A model generated the notes under the pieces. It worked only from the letters and a program-made list of their open reading frames with translations, made no database searches and was not told the DNA's origin. From a virus: DNA of 27,536 bases. Below, one piece after another: positions 7,971 to 14,910 of this stretch (position 1 is the first letter of the stretch; each line of letters starts with the position of its first letter). Both the position numbers and the translations under genes were made by a program. The stretch lies in the IMG/VR virus record IMGVR_UViG_3300017989_000373, positions 1-27,536 of that record, one strand, 5' to 3'.

Positions 7971-9113
7971 ATGACGAATAAAGAACGTGAAGATTATTTG
8001 GCTAAAATAGCACAGGTTAAATACGAAGCCTCTATGTACACAAATATGGAACAAGGCGTCAAGCTCATGCTTAACTCTATTTACGGTGCATTTGGTAATC
8101 CTTATTTCTATTTCTTTAATGTTGATATTGCTGAAACAATTACCCTTCAGGGTAAGGATGCTATTCTATACACTGAAAAACTTGTCAATAAATACTTTAA
8201 AGAATTTTGGCATAAAGATATTCCTGCTCATACCGCAATGGGTATATCTGTTACCGGTAAAATTGAAAAGCCCGTAGGTATCTATATTGATACAGATTCG
8301 GTATATGTTAAGTTTGATGAAGTCATTAAAAAAGCCGAAGGTTGGGAAGGTGATGAAAAGGAATTCATTCTTAAGTTATATGAAGTAAGACTTAAGGATT
8401 ATATTGAAAAGATTCTACAGAAATATGCTGATGATAATAATGCAGAGAATTTCTTAAGCTTTGAATTGGAGAGTATTGCTAAAAATGCAATATGGCTTGC
8501 CAAGAAAAAGTATATGCAAAATATTGTATGGAAAGATCCAGGTATTCATTATGATGATCTTTCAAAAATCAGTGCCAAAGGTTTTGAAATTATTCAATCG
8601 TCAACACCTCTTTTTGCTAGAGAAAAACTAAAAGATCTTCTTACATATATCTTTTCTGTTAAAGAATTAGATATGGGTAAATTTGCAAGTCAACTTAAAG
8701 ACATTAAAAGACAGTTCAGATTAGCAAACACTGACCACATTAGTTTCTCTAAGAAGGTTAATAACTATCAACGATATATAGTAAACGATTATGATACATT
8801 TGAAATTGCATCAAAATGTCCAATAGGTGTAAGATCTGCAGGTTATCATAATTACCTATTAAATAACTCCAGTGTGAAAGGGAAATATCAGCCGCTAGGA
8901 AACGGCGAAAAACTAAAAATGTACTTTTCTGTAGATCCATCTTGTGATGTATTTGCATATGCACCTGGTGATTATCCTTATGAATTTGCCCCTAAGGTAG
9001 ATTATGATAAACAATTTGAAAAGACAATATTGGATCCAATAAATCGGGTTGTAACTGCAATGGGATTTAAGGCCTTTAATAGAAATCTAATTTATACAAC
9101 CAATCTTTTCTAA
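7971..9113 (+). CDS. gp43: C-terminal half of family B DNA polymerase (T4 gp43-like)
   Basis: This 380-residue protein starts about 30 residues before motif B (KLMLNSIYGAFGN, fingers). It continues with palm motif C (YIDTDSVYV, catalytic DTD), the FELESIAKNAIWLAKKKYM segment and the thumb, matching roughly the last 40% of T4 gp43 in order. The exonuclease domain and motif A are absent. They are not upstream either, since gp45 and a terminator lie there. The N-terminal half must be encoded elsewhere. The N-terminus (MTNKEREDYLAK) has none of the C-intein motifs, so this is best read as a non-spliced two-subunit polymerase, as in some Aeromonas T4-like phages with 43A/43B. The intact motifs argue against a pseudogene. 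Confidence 0.9.
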   Translation: MTNKEREDYLAKIAQVKYEASMYTNMEQGVKLMLNSIYGAFGNPYFYFFNVDIAETITLQGKDAILYTEKLVNKYFKEFWHKDIPAHTAMGISVTGKIEKPVGIYIDTDSVYVKFDEVIKKAEGWEGDEKEFILKLYEVRLKDYIEKILQKYADDNNAENFLSFELESIAKNAIWLAKKKYMQNIVWKDPGIHYDDLSKISAKGFEIIQSSTPLFAREKLKDLLTYIFSVKELDMGKFASQLKDIKRQFRLANTDHISFSKKVNNYQRYIVNDYDTFEIASKCPIGVRSAGYHNYLLNNSSVKGKYQPLGNGEKLKMYFSVDPSCDVFAYAPGDYPYEFAPKVDYDKQFEKTILDPINRVVTAMGFKAFNRNLIYTTNLF

Positions 9114-9120
9114 CATAAAT

Positions 9121-10275
9121 ATGAAAAAGAGTTTTAGAATTCACGTACTAGGTCTTCCACATACCATAACCAATGAAGACTTTGTAGCATGCGCCTATAC
9201 ACAAAAGGCCTGGAAATTTTGTAAGATGATGGCTGGCAGAGGCCATACAATTTATCATTATGGTCATGAAGATTCTGATACAATGGCAGATGAAGATGTG
9301 ACAGTCATTACTAATGAAGTATGGAAAGAGGTTTACGGTACTCATGATTATAAGAGTAAATGGTTTAAGTATGATATGAATGATAAGGCATATCAGACTT
9401 TTTATAAAAATGCAATTAGAGAAATTGATAAAAGAAAACAACCCGGAGACATTATTCTTCCATTCTGGGGCGCCGGTGTAAGACCGATTTGTGATGCTCA
9501 CCCAGACCTTTTAACAATAGAACCTGGTATCGGATATGCAGGTGGTCATTGGGCACCTTATAAAATATTTGAATCTTATGCAATTTATCATGCATATTGC
9601 GGACTTCATAATGTTGGGACATGTGCGCAAAGTAACTATGATATAGTAATTCCTAATTATTTTGATTTAGACCAATTTGAATATCAAGAAGAAAAAGAAG
9701 ATTACTTTCTTTTCTTAGGAAGAGTTTATACTGGTAAAGGAGTTCATATTGCTCAACAGGTATGTGAAGCTACTGGTGTAAAGCTTAAAGTTGCTGGGCA
9801 ATTAGATCCTTCATATGAAAACTATGAATGGCCAGACCATGTAGAATTTGTAGGGTATGCAGGGGTTGAAGAAAGAAAGGAGTTAATGAAAAATGCAAAA
9901 GGTTCTTTTTTGCCATCACAATATCTTGAACCTTTTGGTGGTGTACAGATTGAAAATCTTTTAGCAGGGACTCCCACTATCTCATCTGATTGGGGAGCCT
10001 TTACTGAAAATAATATCGAAGGCATAACAGGCTACCGCTGTAGAACATTTGAAGACTATGTAAGAGCAGTTAAAAATATACAGGAAGGTAAAATAAAGTC
10101 TGCAGATTGTAGAGCTCATGGTGAAAAGTTTTCATTAGAAGCAATAGCCCCAATGTATGAAGACTTCTTTAGAAAAGTTTCTGATATACATACTGGTCGT
10201 GGATGGTATGAAATATGGGATGAATCATTATATACACCTGAATGGAAAGAAAAACAAAATCGTAAAAATGATTAA
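9121..10275 (+). CDS. Glycosyltransferase family 4-like (GT-B)
   Basis: This 384-residue protein has typical GT4 features in the C-terminal domain. FLFLGRVYTGKGV (197-209) opens the second Rossmann domain. The donor-binding motif LEPFGGVQIENLLAGTP has E270 and E278 spaced as in the EX7E motif. SDWGAFTENN follows. Retaining transfer from an NDP-sugar is expected. The N-terminal acceptor domain carries no recognised feature. It starts 8 bases after the polymerase fragment and overlaps the next glycosyltransferase by 8, so the three may be co-transcribed. The acceptor (phage DNA, host glycan or virion) is unknown. Confidence 0.85.
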   Translation: MKKSFRIHVLGLPHTITNEDFVACAYTQKAWKFCKMMAGRGHTIYHYGHEDSDTMADEDVTVITNEVWKEVYGTHDYKSKWFKYDMNDKAYQTFYKNAIREIDKRKQPGDIILPFWGAGVRPICDAHPDLLTIEPGIGYAGGHWAPYKIFESYAIYHAYCGLHNVGTCAQSNYDIVIPNYFDLDQFEYQEEKEDYFLFLGRVYTGKGVHIAQQVCEATGVKLKVAGQLDPSYENYEWPDHVEFVGYAGVEERKELMKNAKGSFLPSQYLEPFGGVQIENLLAGTPTISSDWGAFTENNIEGITGYRCRTFEDYVRAVKNIQEGKIKSADCRAHGEKFSLEAIAPMYEDFFRKVSDIHTGRGWYEIWDESLYTPEWKEKQNRKND

Positions 10276-11188
10276 AGTTTTATATTTTGGGGATTGCACC
10301 GGTGGTGCAATGGGAATAATCCACCGTGATATTAAATCTATCATTGATGAAAAATACCCAGATATTCGATTTGAGCTAATGGACTGGGCAGAAAAATATA
10401 ATTATGTTTATCTTTTTAATCAAAAAGCTTGGAAGAATTGGGATCTTATTATAGTTGATCCTTACATTGCCAAAGTCCTAGATAGCGGCTGGCTTTTTAA
10501 AGATTTACCCACAGAAGAACAAAATGAACTTAAAGATAAATTTATTCCAGTCTATCATACTGAAGTAGATATACCTGCTGACCATTTTAATCATGGGTGG
10601 TATGAAGGTTGGTTTACTACTCCAATATGTAGCATTAATCCTTATATAGTAAATCAACTTAAATCTAAAGGTGTTGAAAGTTATCTCTTACCTATCGGTG
10701 TAAATAGAAAGAAATTTTATCCATTTAAACAAATTACCCAAATACGGAAGGTTGGGTTTGTAGGATCTTCGCCTAAAGAAGATTGGCAGTCTATTAAGAG
10801 GCCTAATATGTTTCAAGAAATATGTAATAAGGCTGAGGTAGAATCTGTTGTAATTACCAACAGACCTAATGACAAAAGTATGTACCATGATGTGGACATG
10901 ATTATTTGTACATCAACAGCTGAAGGACTACCTACATACTTTGCTGAAGCTACTGCATGTAAAATACCTTTTATTTCAACTGATGTAGGAATCGTTAGGT
11001 ATCATAATACTGTCAAGAAGTTTAAAACTGTTGATGAAGCTGTTCAAATTATCAATGAATTTAAAGATAACCCAATACTTATTAATGAATATGCATCTAA
11101 TGTTTATGATGAAATGTTCCCTGATAGAGACTGGGAATCCATCATAGAAAAGTATTGGGTACCTTATTTTAAAGAAATGAGTAATTAA
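10268..11188 (+). CDS. Putative GT-B glycosyltransferase
   Basis: This 306-residue protein begins MIKVLYFGDCTGGAMG, the first strand and glycine turn of a GT-B Rossmann domain. The C-terminal half has KVGFVGSSPKEDW, then ICTSTAEGLPTYFAEATACKIPFISTDVG, which is the E-G-x-P-x-x-x-x-E-A-x-A-x-x-x-P pattern of GT4-type donor sites. The frame is open back to 10157, but the ATG at 10268 overlaps the previous stop by 8 bases and places the first strand at the N-terminus, so it is preferred. It probably works with the GT4-like protein upstream. Donor and acceptor are not known. Confidence 0.75.
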   Translation: MIKVLYFGDCTGGAMGIIHRDIKSIIDEKYPDIRFELMDWAEKYNYVYLFNQKAWKNWDLIIVDPYIAKVLDSGWLFKDLPTEEQNELKDKFIPVYHTEVDIPADHFNHGWYEGWFTTPICSINPYIVNQLKSKGVESYLLPIGVNRKKFYPFKQITQIRKVGFVGSSPKEDWQSIKRPNMFQEICNKAEVESVVITNRPNDKSMYHDVDMIICTSTAEGLPTYFAEATACKIPFISTDVGIVRYHNTVKKFKTVDEAVQIINEFKDNPILINEYASNVYDEMFPDRDWESIIEKYWVPYFKEMSN

Positions 11189-11206
11189 AACAACTTATCA
11201 TTTTTC

Positions 11207-11220
11207 TATATAATAATAAA
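11207..11220 (+). promoter_or_regulatory. Promoter-like element before uvsX
   Basis: TATATAATAATAAA is identical to the element at 553-566. It is followed by an A-rich leader (AATAAAACAAAAC) directly before the uvsX ATG at 11233, with no Shine-Dalgarno sequence. Confidence 0.55.
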
Positions 11221-11232
11221 ATAAAACAAAAC

Positions 11233-12183
11233 ATGGGTAAAGAATTTTCATTCGCAGATTTAAACAAGGAAATGTCAAAACACTCTACATACGGAGAGAC
11301 ATTAGATAAATCAAGCATTTCAGAAATTGATCACTTTATACCTACTGGAAATTACCACCTTAATGCATGTTTAACAGGATCCTTATTTGGAGGTTATCCT
11401 AATAACAGAGCAGTTGCATTGGCTGGTCCTTCTGGTACAGGTAAAACTTATCTTATTCTTAATGCTGTTAAACAAGCACAGGAAATGGGATATAGTATTG
11501 TATTCTATGATTCTGAAAATGCAGTAGATAAAAAATTAGTTGAAAAATTTGGAATAGATCCTAAAAAATTCCGTTATGAACCTTGTAATACGGTTCAAGA
11601 ATTCAGAAGTTCTGTTACCGCATTAACTGATCTTTTAATTGAACAAAAGAATAAGGGTGCTGAATTACCTAAAGTTTTGATTGTATTAGATTCTGCAGGT
11701 AACCTTGCAACACAAAAAGAAATTGATGATGCCAAGAGTGGTAGTGATAAGGCTGATATGACACGAGCTAAATTGCTTAAATCTACGTTCCGTATCCTTA
11801 TGACTAAATTAGGTATTGTAAAGGTACCTTTCTTATTTACAAATCATACATACCAGACACAAGACCTATTTTCTCGCCAGGTAGGAGGAGGTGGTTGTTT
11901 AGCACCAGGTTCATTGGTATTAATGGCCGATGGAACTTATAAGGAAATTGAGAATATAGTAGAAGGTGATAAAGTAAGAACATTAATGGGTGATAAAGAT
12001 ATCGAACAAACATGGGAGTTTGATAAACCTACTTACAAGGTAGAGTTTAAAGATGGTTCTGAATTGGTATGCTCTGAAGATCACCGATTCTTTATTGGAG
12101 ATTCTACCGATGATCCGTTAGATGATGACAATTGGGTATATGCAAAAGACCTAGTCGAGGGAGATACTGTATCAAAAGTTTAA
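11233..12183 (+). CDS. uvsX: UvsX recombinase N-terminal part fused to N-intein
   Basis: The protein has 316 residues. Residues 1-221 are the N-terminal part of a RecA/UvsX strand-exchange protein. Walker A is GPSGTGKT (65-72), the Walker B strand is KVLIVLDSAGN, and LFTNHTYQTQ is followed by the GGGG of the ssDNA-binding L2 loop. At Cys222 the reading changes to an N-intein of 95 residues with block A (CLAPGSLVLMADG) and block B (GSELVCSEDHRFF). The frame stops at 12183 with no endonuclease or C-intein. The partner is 13195-13848. After trans-splicing the mature UvsX would be 221 + 177 = 398 residues (T4 UvsX has 391). It has its own promoter-like element. Without splicing the ATPase core lacks the rest of L2 and the C-terminal domain. 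Confidence 0.93.
   Translation: MGKEFSFADLNKEMSKHSTYGETLDKSSISEIDHFIPTGNYHLNACLTGSLFGGYPNNRAVALAGPSGTGKTYLILNAVKQAQEMGYSIVFYDSENAVDKKLVEKFGIDPKKFRYEPCNTVQEFRSSVTALTDLLIEQKNKGAELPKVLIVLDSAGNLATQKEIDDAKSGSDKADMTRAKLLKSTFRILMTKLGIVKVPFLFTNHTYQTQDLFSRQVGGGGCLAPGSLVLMADGTYKEIENIVEGDKVRTLMGDKDIEQTWEFDKPTYKVEFKDGSELVCSEDHRFFIGDSTDDPLDDDNWVYAKDLVEGDTVSKV
11896..12180 (+). other. Split N-intein of UvsX (95 residues, classical split site)
   Basis: It begins with the nucleophile Cys (TGT at 11896) right after the run of Gly codons in UvsX. Both splicing blocks A and B are in this fragment, so the split lies at the usual endonuclease insertion position, after block B. The +1 extein residue supplied by the partner is Thr. 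Confidence 0.92.
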
Positions 12184-12190
12184 AATTAGT

Positions 12191-12219
12191 TGTGGTGGTT
12201 AATAGGTTTTCCCGCCACA
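12191..12219 (+). other. Stem-loop between UvsX N-intein and endonuclease gene
   Basis: TGTGGTGG (12191-12198) pairs with CCGCCACA (12212-12219), giving 8 bp with one T-G pair and a 13-base loop. No T run follows; instead the TCTAAATA element begins at once. It could be a weak terminator, an mRNA 3' end stabiliser or a block to read-through translation of the endonuclease. Confidence 0.5.
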
Positions 12220-12240
12220 TCTAAATATATAAAATAAAAA
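12220..12240 (+). promoter_or_regulatory. Late-promoter-like element of the uvsX-locus endonuclease
   Basis: TCTAAATA (12220-12227) matches the T4 late -10 TATAAATA at 7 of 8 positions. The 20 bases 12221-12240 (CTAAATATATAAAATAAAAA) occur again, identical, at 19004-19023 before the gene-46 endonuclease. Confidence 0.5.
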
Positions 12241-12242
12241 CC

Positions 12243-13247
12243 ATGAGAAGTTCGCCTAAAGCATATACTAATTTAAAAACTGATTTTAATAAATTTAAAG
12301 AATTACTAATTGAACACTTCCCTGCATTTAATATCTCAAACACTGATTATTTGAATACTGTGTATTCTTATATATGTGGTATAAAAATTAAAGGGAAGGT
12401 ATCTTTTATAAGAGAATGTAGTAAATTTTTTAAATTGCAACGAAACGGAAAGGGCGGTTCAAGAACATCTAAAGATTACTGGGTATCAATTGGGTGGTCT
12501 GAAGATGAAGCAATAAAAAAAGTATCTGAGCTACAATCGGCTAGATCAATTTTAACTGTGGGATATTGGACAAACCGAGGTTATAGCGAAAGTGAGGCGA
12601 AGAAGATGGTTGCCGAAAGACAGTCATATAATTCAAAGAAAAGATATGAAAAGTATACCGCAGATGAAATCTCAAGTCAATCAGTATGGAGTAAGTCTTA
12701 TTGGATGGCAAAAGGATATACCGAGGAAGAGGCAGAATATGAAATTGCTAAAAGAAATTATGGAAAGAGAGAATTTTGGAACTCGGATAAAGAGTATGCT
12801 GAGATTAAAAAAATCATAGGTAAGAAAACCTCTAACTTTATAAAGAATAATCCAGAAAAATATAAATCCTTTTTTGGAAGTGTTTCTAAAGAAGAGACTG
12901 TATTTTTTGAAGACTTGTGTAGCAGTATTCCTGGTGTTAATCATAAGCCATTCATTGTTAATGTTAAAGCAAGTGAGTCACTAAACCAAGGGATAGTAAA
13001 ATACGATGGTTACTTAAAGACTGATGGGGGGATAATATTAATTGAATATGATGGCTTATACTGGCATAACCAATCATATGATGAAATAAAAGATACGGTA
13101 ACACTTGATATTAGAAATAATATTTTAGGTATAATAAGAGTTTCTTGTGAACACTATAAAACAAAACCTATAAAAACAATAAAAATAATAAATCATGCAA
13201 TTAAAGAAATTAAAAGTAAAAAAAGTAACAGAGTTAAAATCTACTAA
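12243..13247 (+). CDS. Free-standing Vsr/EDxHD-type homing endonuclease in the uvsX intein locus
   Basis: This 334-residue protein has three copies of a YWxxxGYxxxEAxxxVxxxQ repeat (about residues 79-98, 108-127 and 153-171), probably DNA-binding. A C-terminal nuclease core follows with D255 in KYDGY, then LIEYDGLYWHNQ (E268, D270, H275), resembling the DG.FWH core of Vsr mismatch endonucleases. Endonucleases of this Vsr-like (EDxHD) family are known between halves of split inteins in phage and metagenomic sequences, where they cut intein-free alleles and spread the locus. The 3' end overlaps the C-intein gene by 53 bases in another frame. It is more divergent than the other two endonucleases of this window. 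The catalytic assignment is by eye. Confidence 0.85.
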   Translation: MRSSPKAYTNLKTDFNKFKELLIEHFPAFNISNTDYLNTVYSYICGIKIKGKVSFIRECSKFFKLQRNGKGGSRTSKDYWVSIGWSEDEAIKKVSELQSARSILTVGYWTNRGYSESEAKKMVAERQSYNSKKRYEKYTADEISSQSVWSKSYWMAKGYTEEEAEYEIAKRNYGKREFWNSDKEYAEIKKIIGKKTSNFIKNNPEKYKSFFGSVSKEETVFFEDLCSSIPGVNHKPFIVNVKASESLNQGIVKYDGYLKTDGGIILIEYDGLYWHNQSYDEIKDTVTLDIRNNILGIIRVSCEHYKTKPIKTIKIINHAIKEIKSKKSNRVKIY

Positions 13248-13314
13248 GGTTCACGATTTAACTGTTGTTGATGCACAACACTATATAACCGACAACGGTG
13301 TTATTAATCATAAT
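13195..13314 (+). other. Split C-intein of UvsX (40 residues)
   Basis: It encodes Met1 to the terminal Asn40 of the C-intein (…DNGVINHN), followed by Thr as +1 nucleophile at 13315. The length fits classical split C-inteins of about 35-40 residues that carry only blocks F and G. Confidence 0.92.
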
Positions 13315-13848
13315 ACAGGCCCAGAGTATGCTGCTTCTATTATTCTTTTCTTAGGTAAGGCAAAACTCAAAGAAGGTATTGAACAGACGGGTATTATTGT
13401 AACTGCAAAACCTAATAAGAATCGTTTTGCTAAACCTATACCAATTAAATTCCACATTTCATTTAACAAAGGTATGAATCCTTATATTGGATTAGAAGAG
13501 TATATCAGCTGGGATACTTGTGGTGTTGAACGTGGAAGGTTTATTAATAAAAATGCATACAATAAACTTAACGAGGCAGGTAAAGCAGAATGCCGAGAAC
13601 ATACATATGAAAAAGATGGTAAAGAAGTAACTGTTTATTTCCAACCTGCAGCAACTGCTCGTAAGATCTGTGTAGCTCACCTTAATAAGACTGTTGATCT
13701 TAATCAATTATTTACACCATTGGTTATGACACCAGAAGTTTTACAAAAACTTGAACCGGTAGTTGCCGAGAAGTTTAAATATGGTGAAGAAGTTGATGTA
13801 GAGAATTTAACTGAAATGCTTGAAGGAAATGCTGAAGAAAACGATTGA
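13195..13848 (+). CDS. uvsX: C-intein fused to UvsX C-terminal part
   Basis: The protein has 217 residues. Residues 1-40 are a C-intein: block F VHDLTVVDAQHYITDNG and block G ending VINHN. UvsX resumes at Thr41 (TGPEYAASIILFLGK), the sequence that should follow the L2 glycine run, and extends 177 residues to the C-terminal domain. The start is fixed by the single Met of the C-intein and follows an A-rich stretch, although it lies inside the 3' end of the endonuclease gene. Trans-splicing with 11233-12183 ligates Gly221 to Thr. The acidic C-terminus (ENLTEMLEGNAEEND) is usual for RecA-type proteins. It overlaps the next small gene by 29 bases. Confidence 0.93.
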   Translation: MQLKKLKVKKVTELKSTKVHDLTVVDAQHYITDNGVINHNTGPEYAASIILFLGKAKLKEGIEQTGIIVTAKPNKNRFAKPIPIKFHISFNKGMNPYIGLEEYISWDTCGVERGRFINKNAYNKLNEAGKAECREHTYEKDGKEVTVYFQPAATARKICVAHLNKTVDLNQLFTPLVMTPEVLQKLEPVVAEKFKYGEEVDVENLTEMLEGNAEEND

Positions 13849-14128
13849 TACTGCTAAACTTAAAGTTAAGCACGTATTAGGAAATCATACAGCATTATCA
13901 ACATACCCTGATTCTGAAGATGTTATTTTTGAATTAATACGTGATTACTGTGGTAAGGTAGCAAAAGAGATAAAGTTTACTAATGTATCTTTGCAGAAAA
14001 AGTATAACCTAACCGATGAAAGAACAAATGAAATAATCATGAGTCTTAGGAGAGATAAGATTATTGATATATCACTTTCCAATGCTGCCTATACTACATA
14101 CGAGGTTATTAAGAATCCGTATGAATAA
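13820..14128 (+). CDS. Small protein of unknown function, possible winged-helix
   Basis: This 102-residue protein overlaps the uvsX stop by 29 bases. A second ATG three codons in (13829) is also possible. I do not recognise a family. The C-terminal half (SLQKKYNLTDERTNEIIMSLRRDKIIDI followed by a strand-rich end) has the spacing of a helix-turn-helix and wing: a short helix, a turn at NLTDER, a recognition-like helix, then beta. A DNA-binding or regulatory role is therefore conceivable but only inferred. Coding is supported by the intact frame and the operon position between uvsX and gene 41. Confidence 0.6.
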   Translation: MKEMLKKTIDTAKLKVKHVLGNHTALSTYPDSEDVIFELIRDYCGKVAKEIKFTNVSLQKKYNLTDERTNEIIMSLRRDKIIDISLSNAAYTTYEVIKNPYE

Positions 14129-14146
14129 ACTAAATATAGTTTCCAC

Positions 14147-14161
14147 TATATAAAAATAAAC
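14147..14161 (+). promoter_or_regulatory. Promoter-like element before gene 41
   Basis: TATATAAAAATAAAC lies 5 bases before the gene-41 ATG at 14166 and is a variant of the TATATAATAATAAA element. Just upstream, AAACTA/TAGTTT (14127-14142) forms a 6-bp hairpin with loop AATA and contains a CTAAATA string. The spacing is very short if the element is a -10 box, so initiation could be nearly leaderless or the element may instead be the A-rich leader. Confidence 0.35.
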
Positions 14162-14165
14162 AAAG

Positions 14166-14858
14166 ATGAAATCAAGTACAGATCACGAAAAAATATTCTT
14201 TAACTATTTTCTTAAGAAACCGCATTATCTAAAAAGCACAGGCCCAGGTTTCTTTTCTAACAGTGATCTGGATCATATTGCAAAATTAGCCAAGAATTTT
14301 TATACTAACTTTGGCGAAAGCCCTTCACGAGAACAAATGAAGGCTTTGGTTAAAGATGATCCTAATGAAATTCCTGATGATATTGTAACGAGTATTTATG
14401 ACATTAACATTAATGAATATGATCAGGATTGGTTAAAGAGAACCGGTGAGTCTTGGGTTAAATGGAAACATTTTGATAAACAGTTGGTAAGAACTATTGA
14501 GTATGTAAAAACTCAAGATGTTACACCAGAAAATGTTGAAGATGTAGTAACTCGTGCAATTGGTATGATCTCTACAGAAGGATCATTAAACTTTGATACT
14601 GATATTGGATTAGACTTCTTCAATCCCGAGCACCACATACAGAGAACATCCAAGAAGATTGAAACAGGTTGGACTTTCGTAGATAATGTTTCAGGTGGCG
14701 GTTATGATACAAAATCTCTTATTGTATATGCCGGTGAACAAAATATTGGTAAGTGTGCTCATTATGATACCTTAATTAATATTAGAAACAAGAAAACTGG
14801 AAAAATCCAAAGTATTAAAGTTGGTGACTTTTTTAATCTTATTAAAGAAAATTCTTAA
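14166..14858 (+). CDS. gp41: Replicative helicase gp41 N-terminal part fused to short N-intein
   Basis: The protein has 230 residues. Residues 1-196 are the helicase N-terminal domain and the start of the RecA-type ATPase domain (TGWTFVDNVSGGGYDTKS, then VYAGEQNIGK). Walker A is cut directly after its Lys. Cys197 opens a 34-residue N-intein containing only block A (CAHYDTLINI … KVGDFF). The frame stops there. T4 gp41 is the 5'-3' hexameric helicase of the replisome, DnaB family. The N-part alone has an incomplete P-loop and cannot bind ATP. The partner is 16033-17142. The mature product would be 196 + 231 = 427 residues (T4 gp41 has 475). Confidence 0.92.
   Translation: MKSSTDHEKIFFNYFLKKPHYLKSTGPGFFSNSDLDHIAKLAKNFYTNFGESPSREQMKALVKDDPNEIPDDIVTSIYDININEYDQDWLKRTGESWVKWKHFDKQLVRTIEYVKTQDVTPENVEDVVTRAIGMISTEGSLNFDTDIGLDFFNPEHHIQRTSKKIETGWTFVDNVSGGGYDTKSLIVYAGEQNIGKCAHYDTLINIRNKKTGKIQSIKVGDFFNLIKENS
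14754..14855 (+). other. Atypical short N-intein of gp41 (34 residues, block A only)
   Basis: It begins with Cys (TGT at 14754) right after the Walker A Lys. Block B is not here; it is in the partner (GGKSLKCADDHILF). The split therefore falls between blocks A and B, the rare arrangement known for AceL-TerL-type inteins. Confidence 0.88.
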
Positions 14859-14910
14859 GTTCCTATGTTTTGTTCACCTAAGAAGAATAAATAAAATAAA
14901 ACATGGAAAC
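14859..14910 (+). promoter_or_regulatory. Hairpin hiding an endonuclease start codon, with late-promoter-like loop
   Basis: The left arm (14859-14871, GTTCCTATGTTTT) pairs with the right arm (14898-14910, AAAACATGGAAAC) in a 13-bp stem with one C-A mismatch and one T-G pair. The endonuclease ATG (14903-14905) is in the right arm. The 26-base loop holds AATAAATA (14886-14893), 7 of 8 to the T4 late -10. A transcript from upstream would fold and hide the start. One that begins in the loop would lack the left arm. Confidence 0.65.

Noticed and set aside
7971-8010. C-intein at the start of the polymerase fragment
   Set aside because: There is no block F/G pattern and no HN before a Cys/Ser/Thr. 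The N-terminal residues read as the helix that precedes motif B.
9148-9501. 117-residue open frame on the minus strand
   Set aside because: It is antisense to the GT4-like gene, rich in Ile/Ser/Phe, and has no motif. It is a shadow of the real gene.
12184-13194. Group I intron with an intronic endonuclease in uvsX
   Set aside because: Both flanks carry intein blocks translated in frame with UvsX. The extein parts join perfectly at the protein level, and each ORF has its own start and stop.
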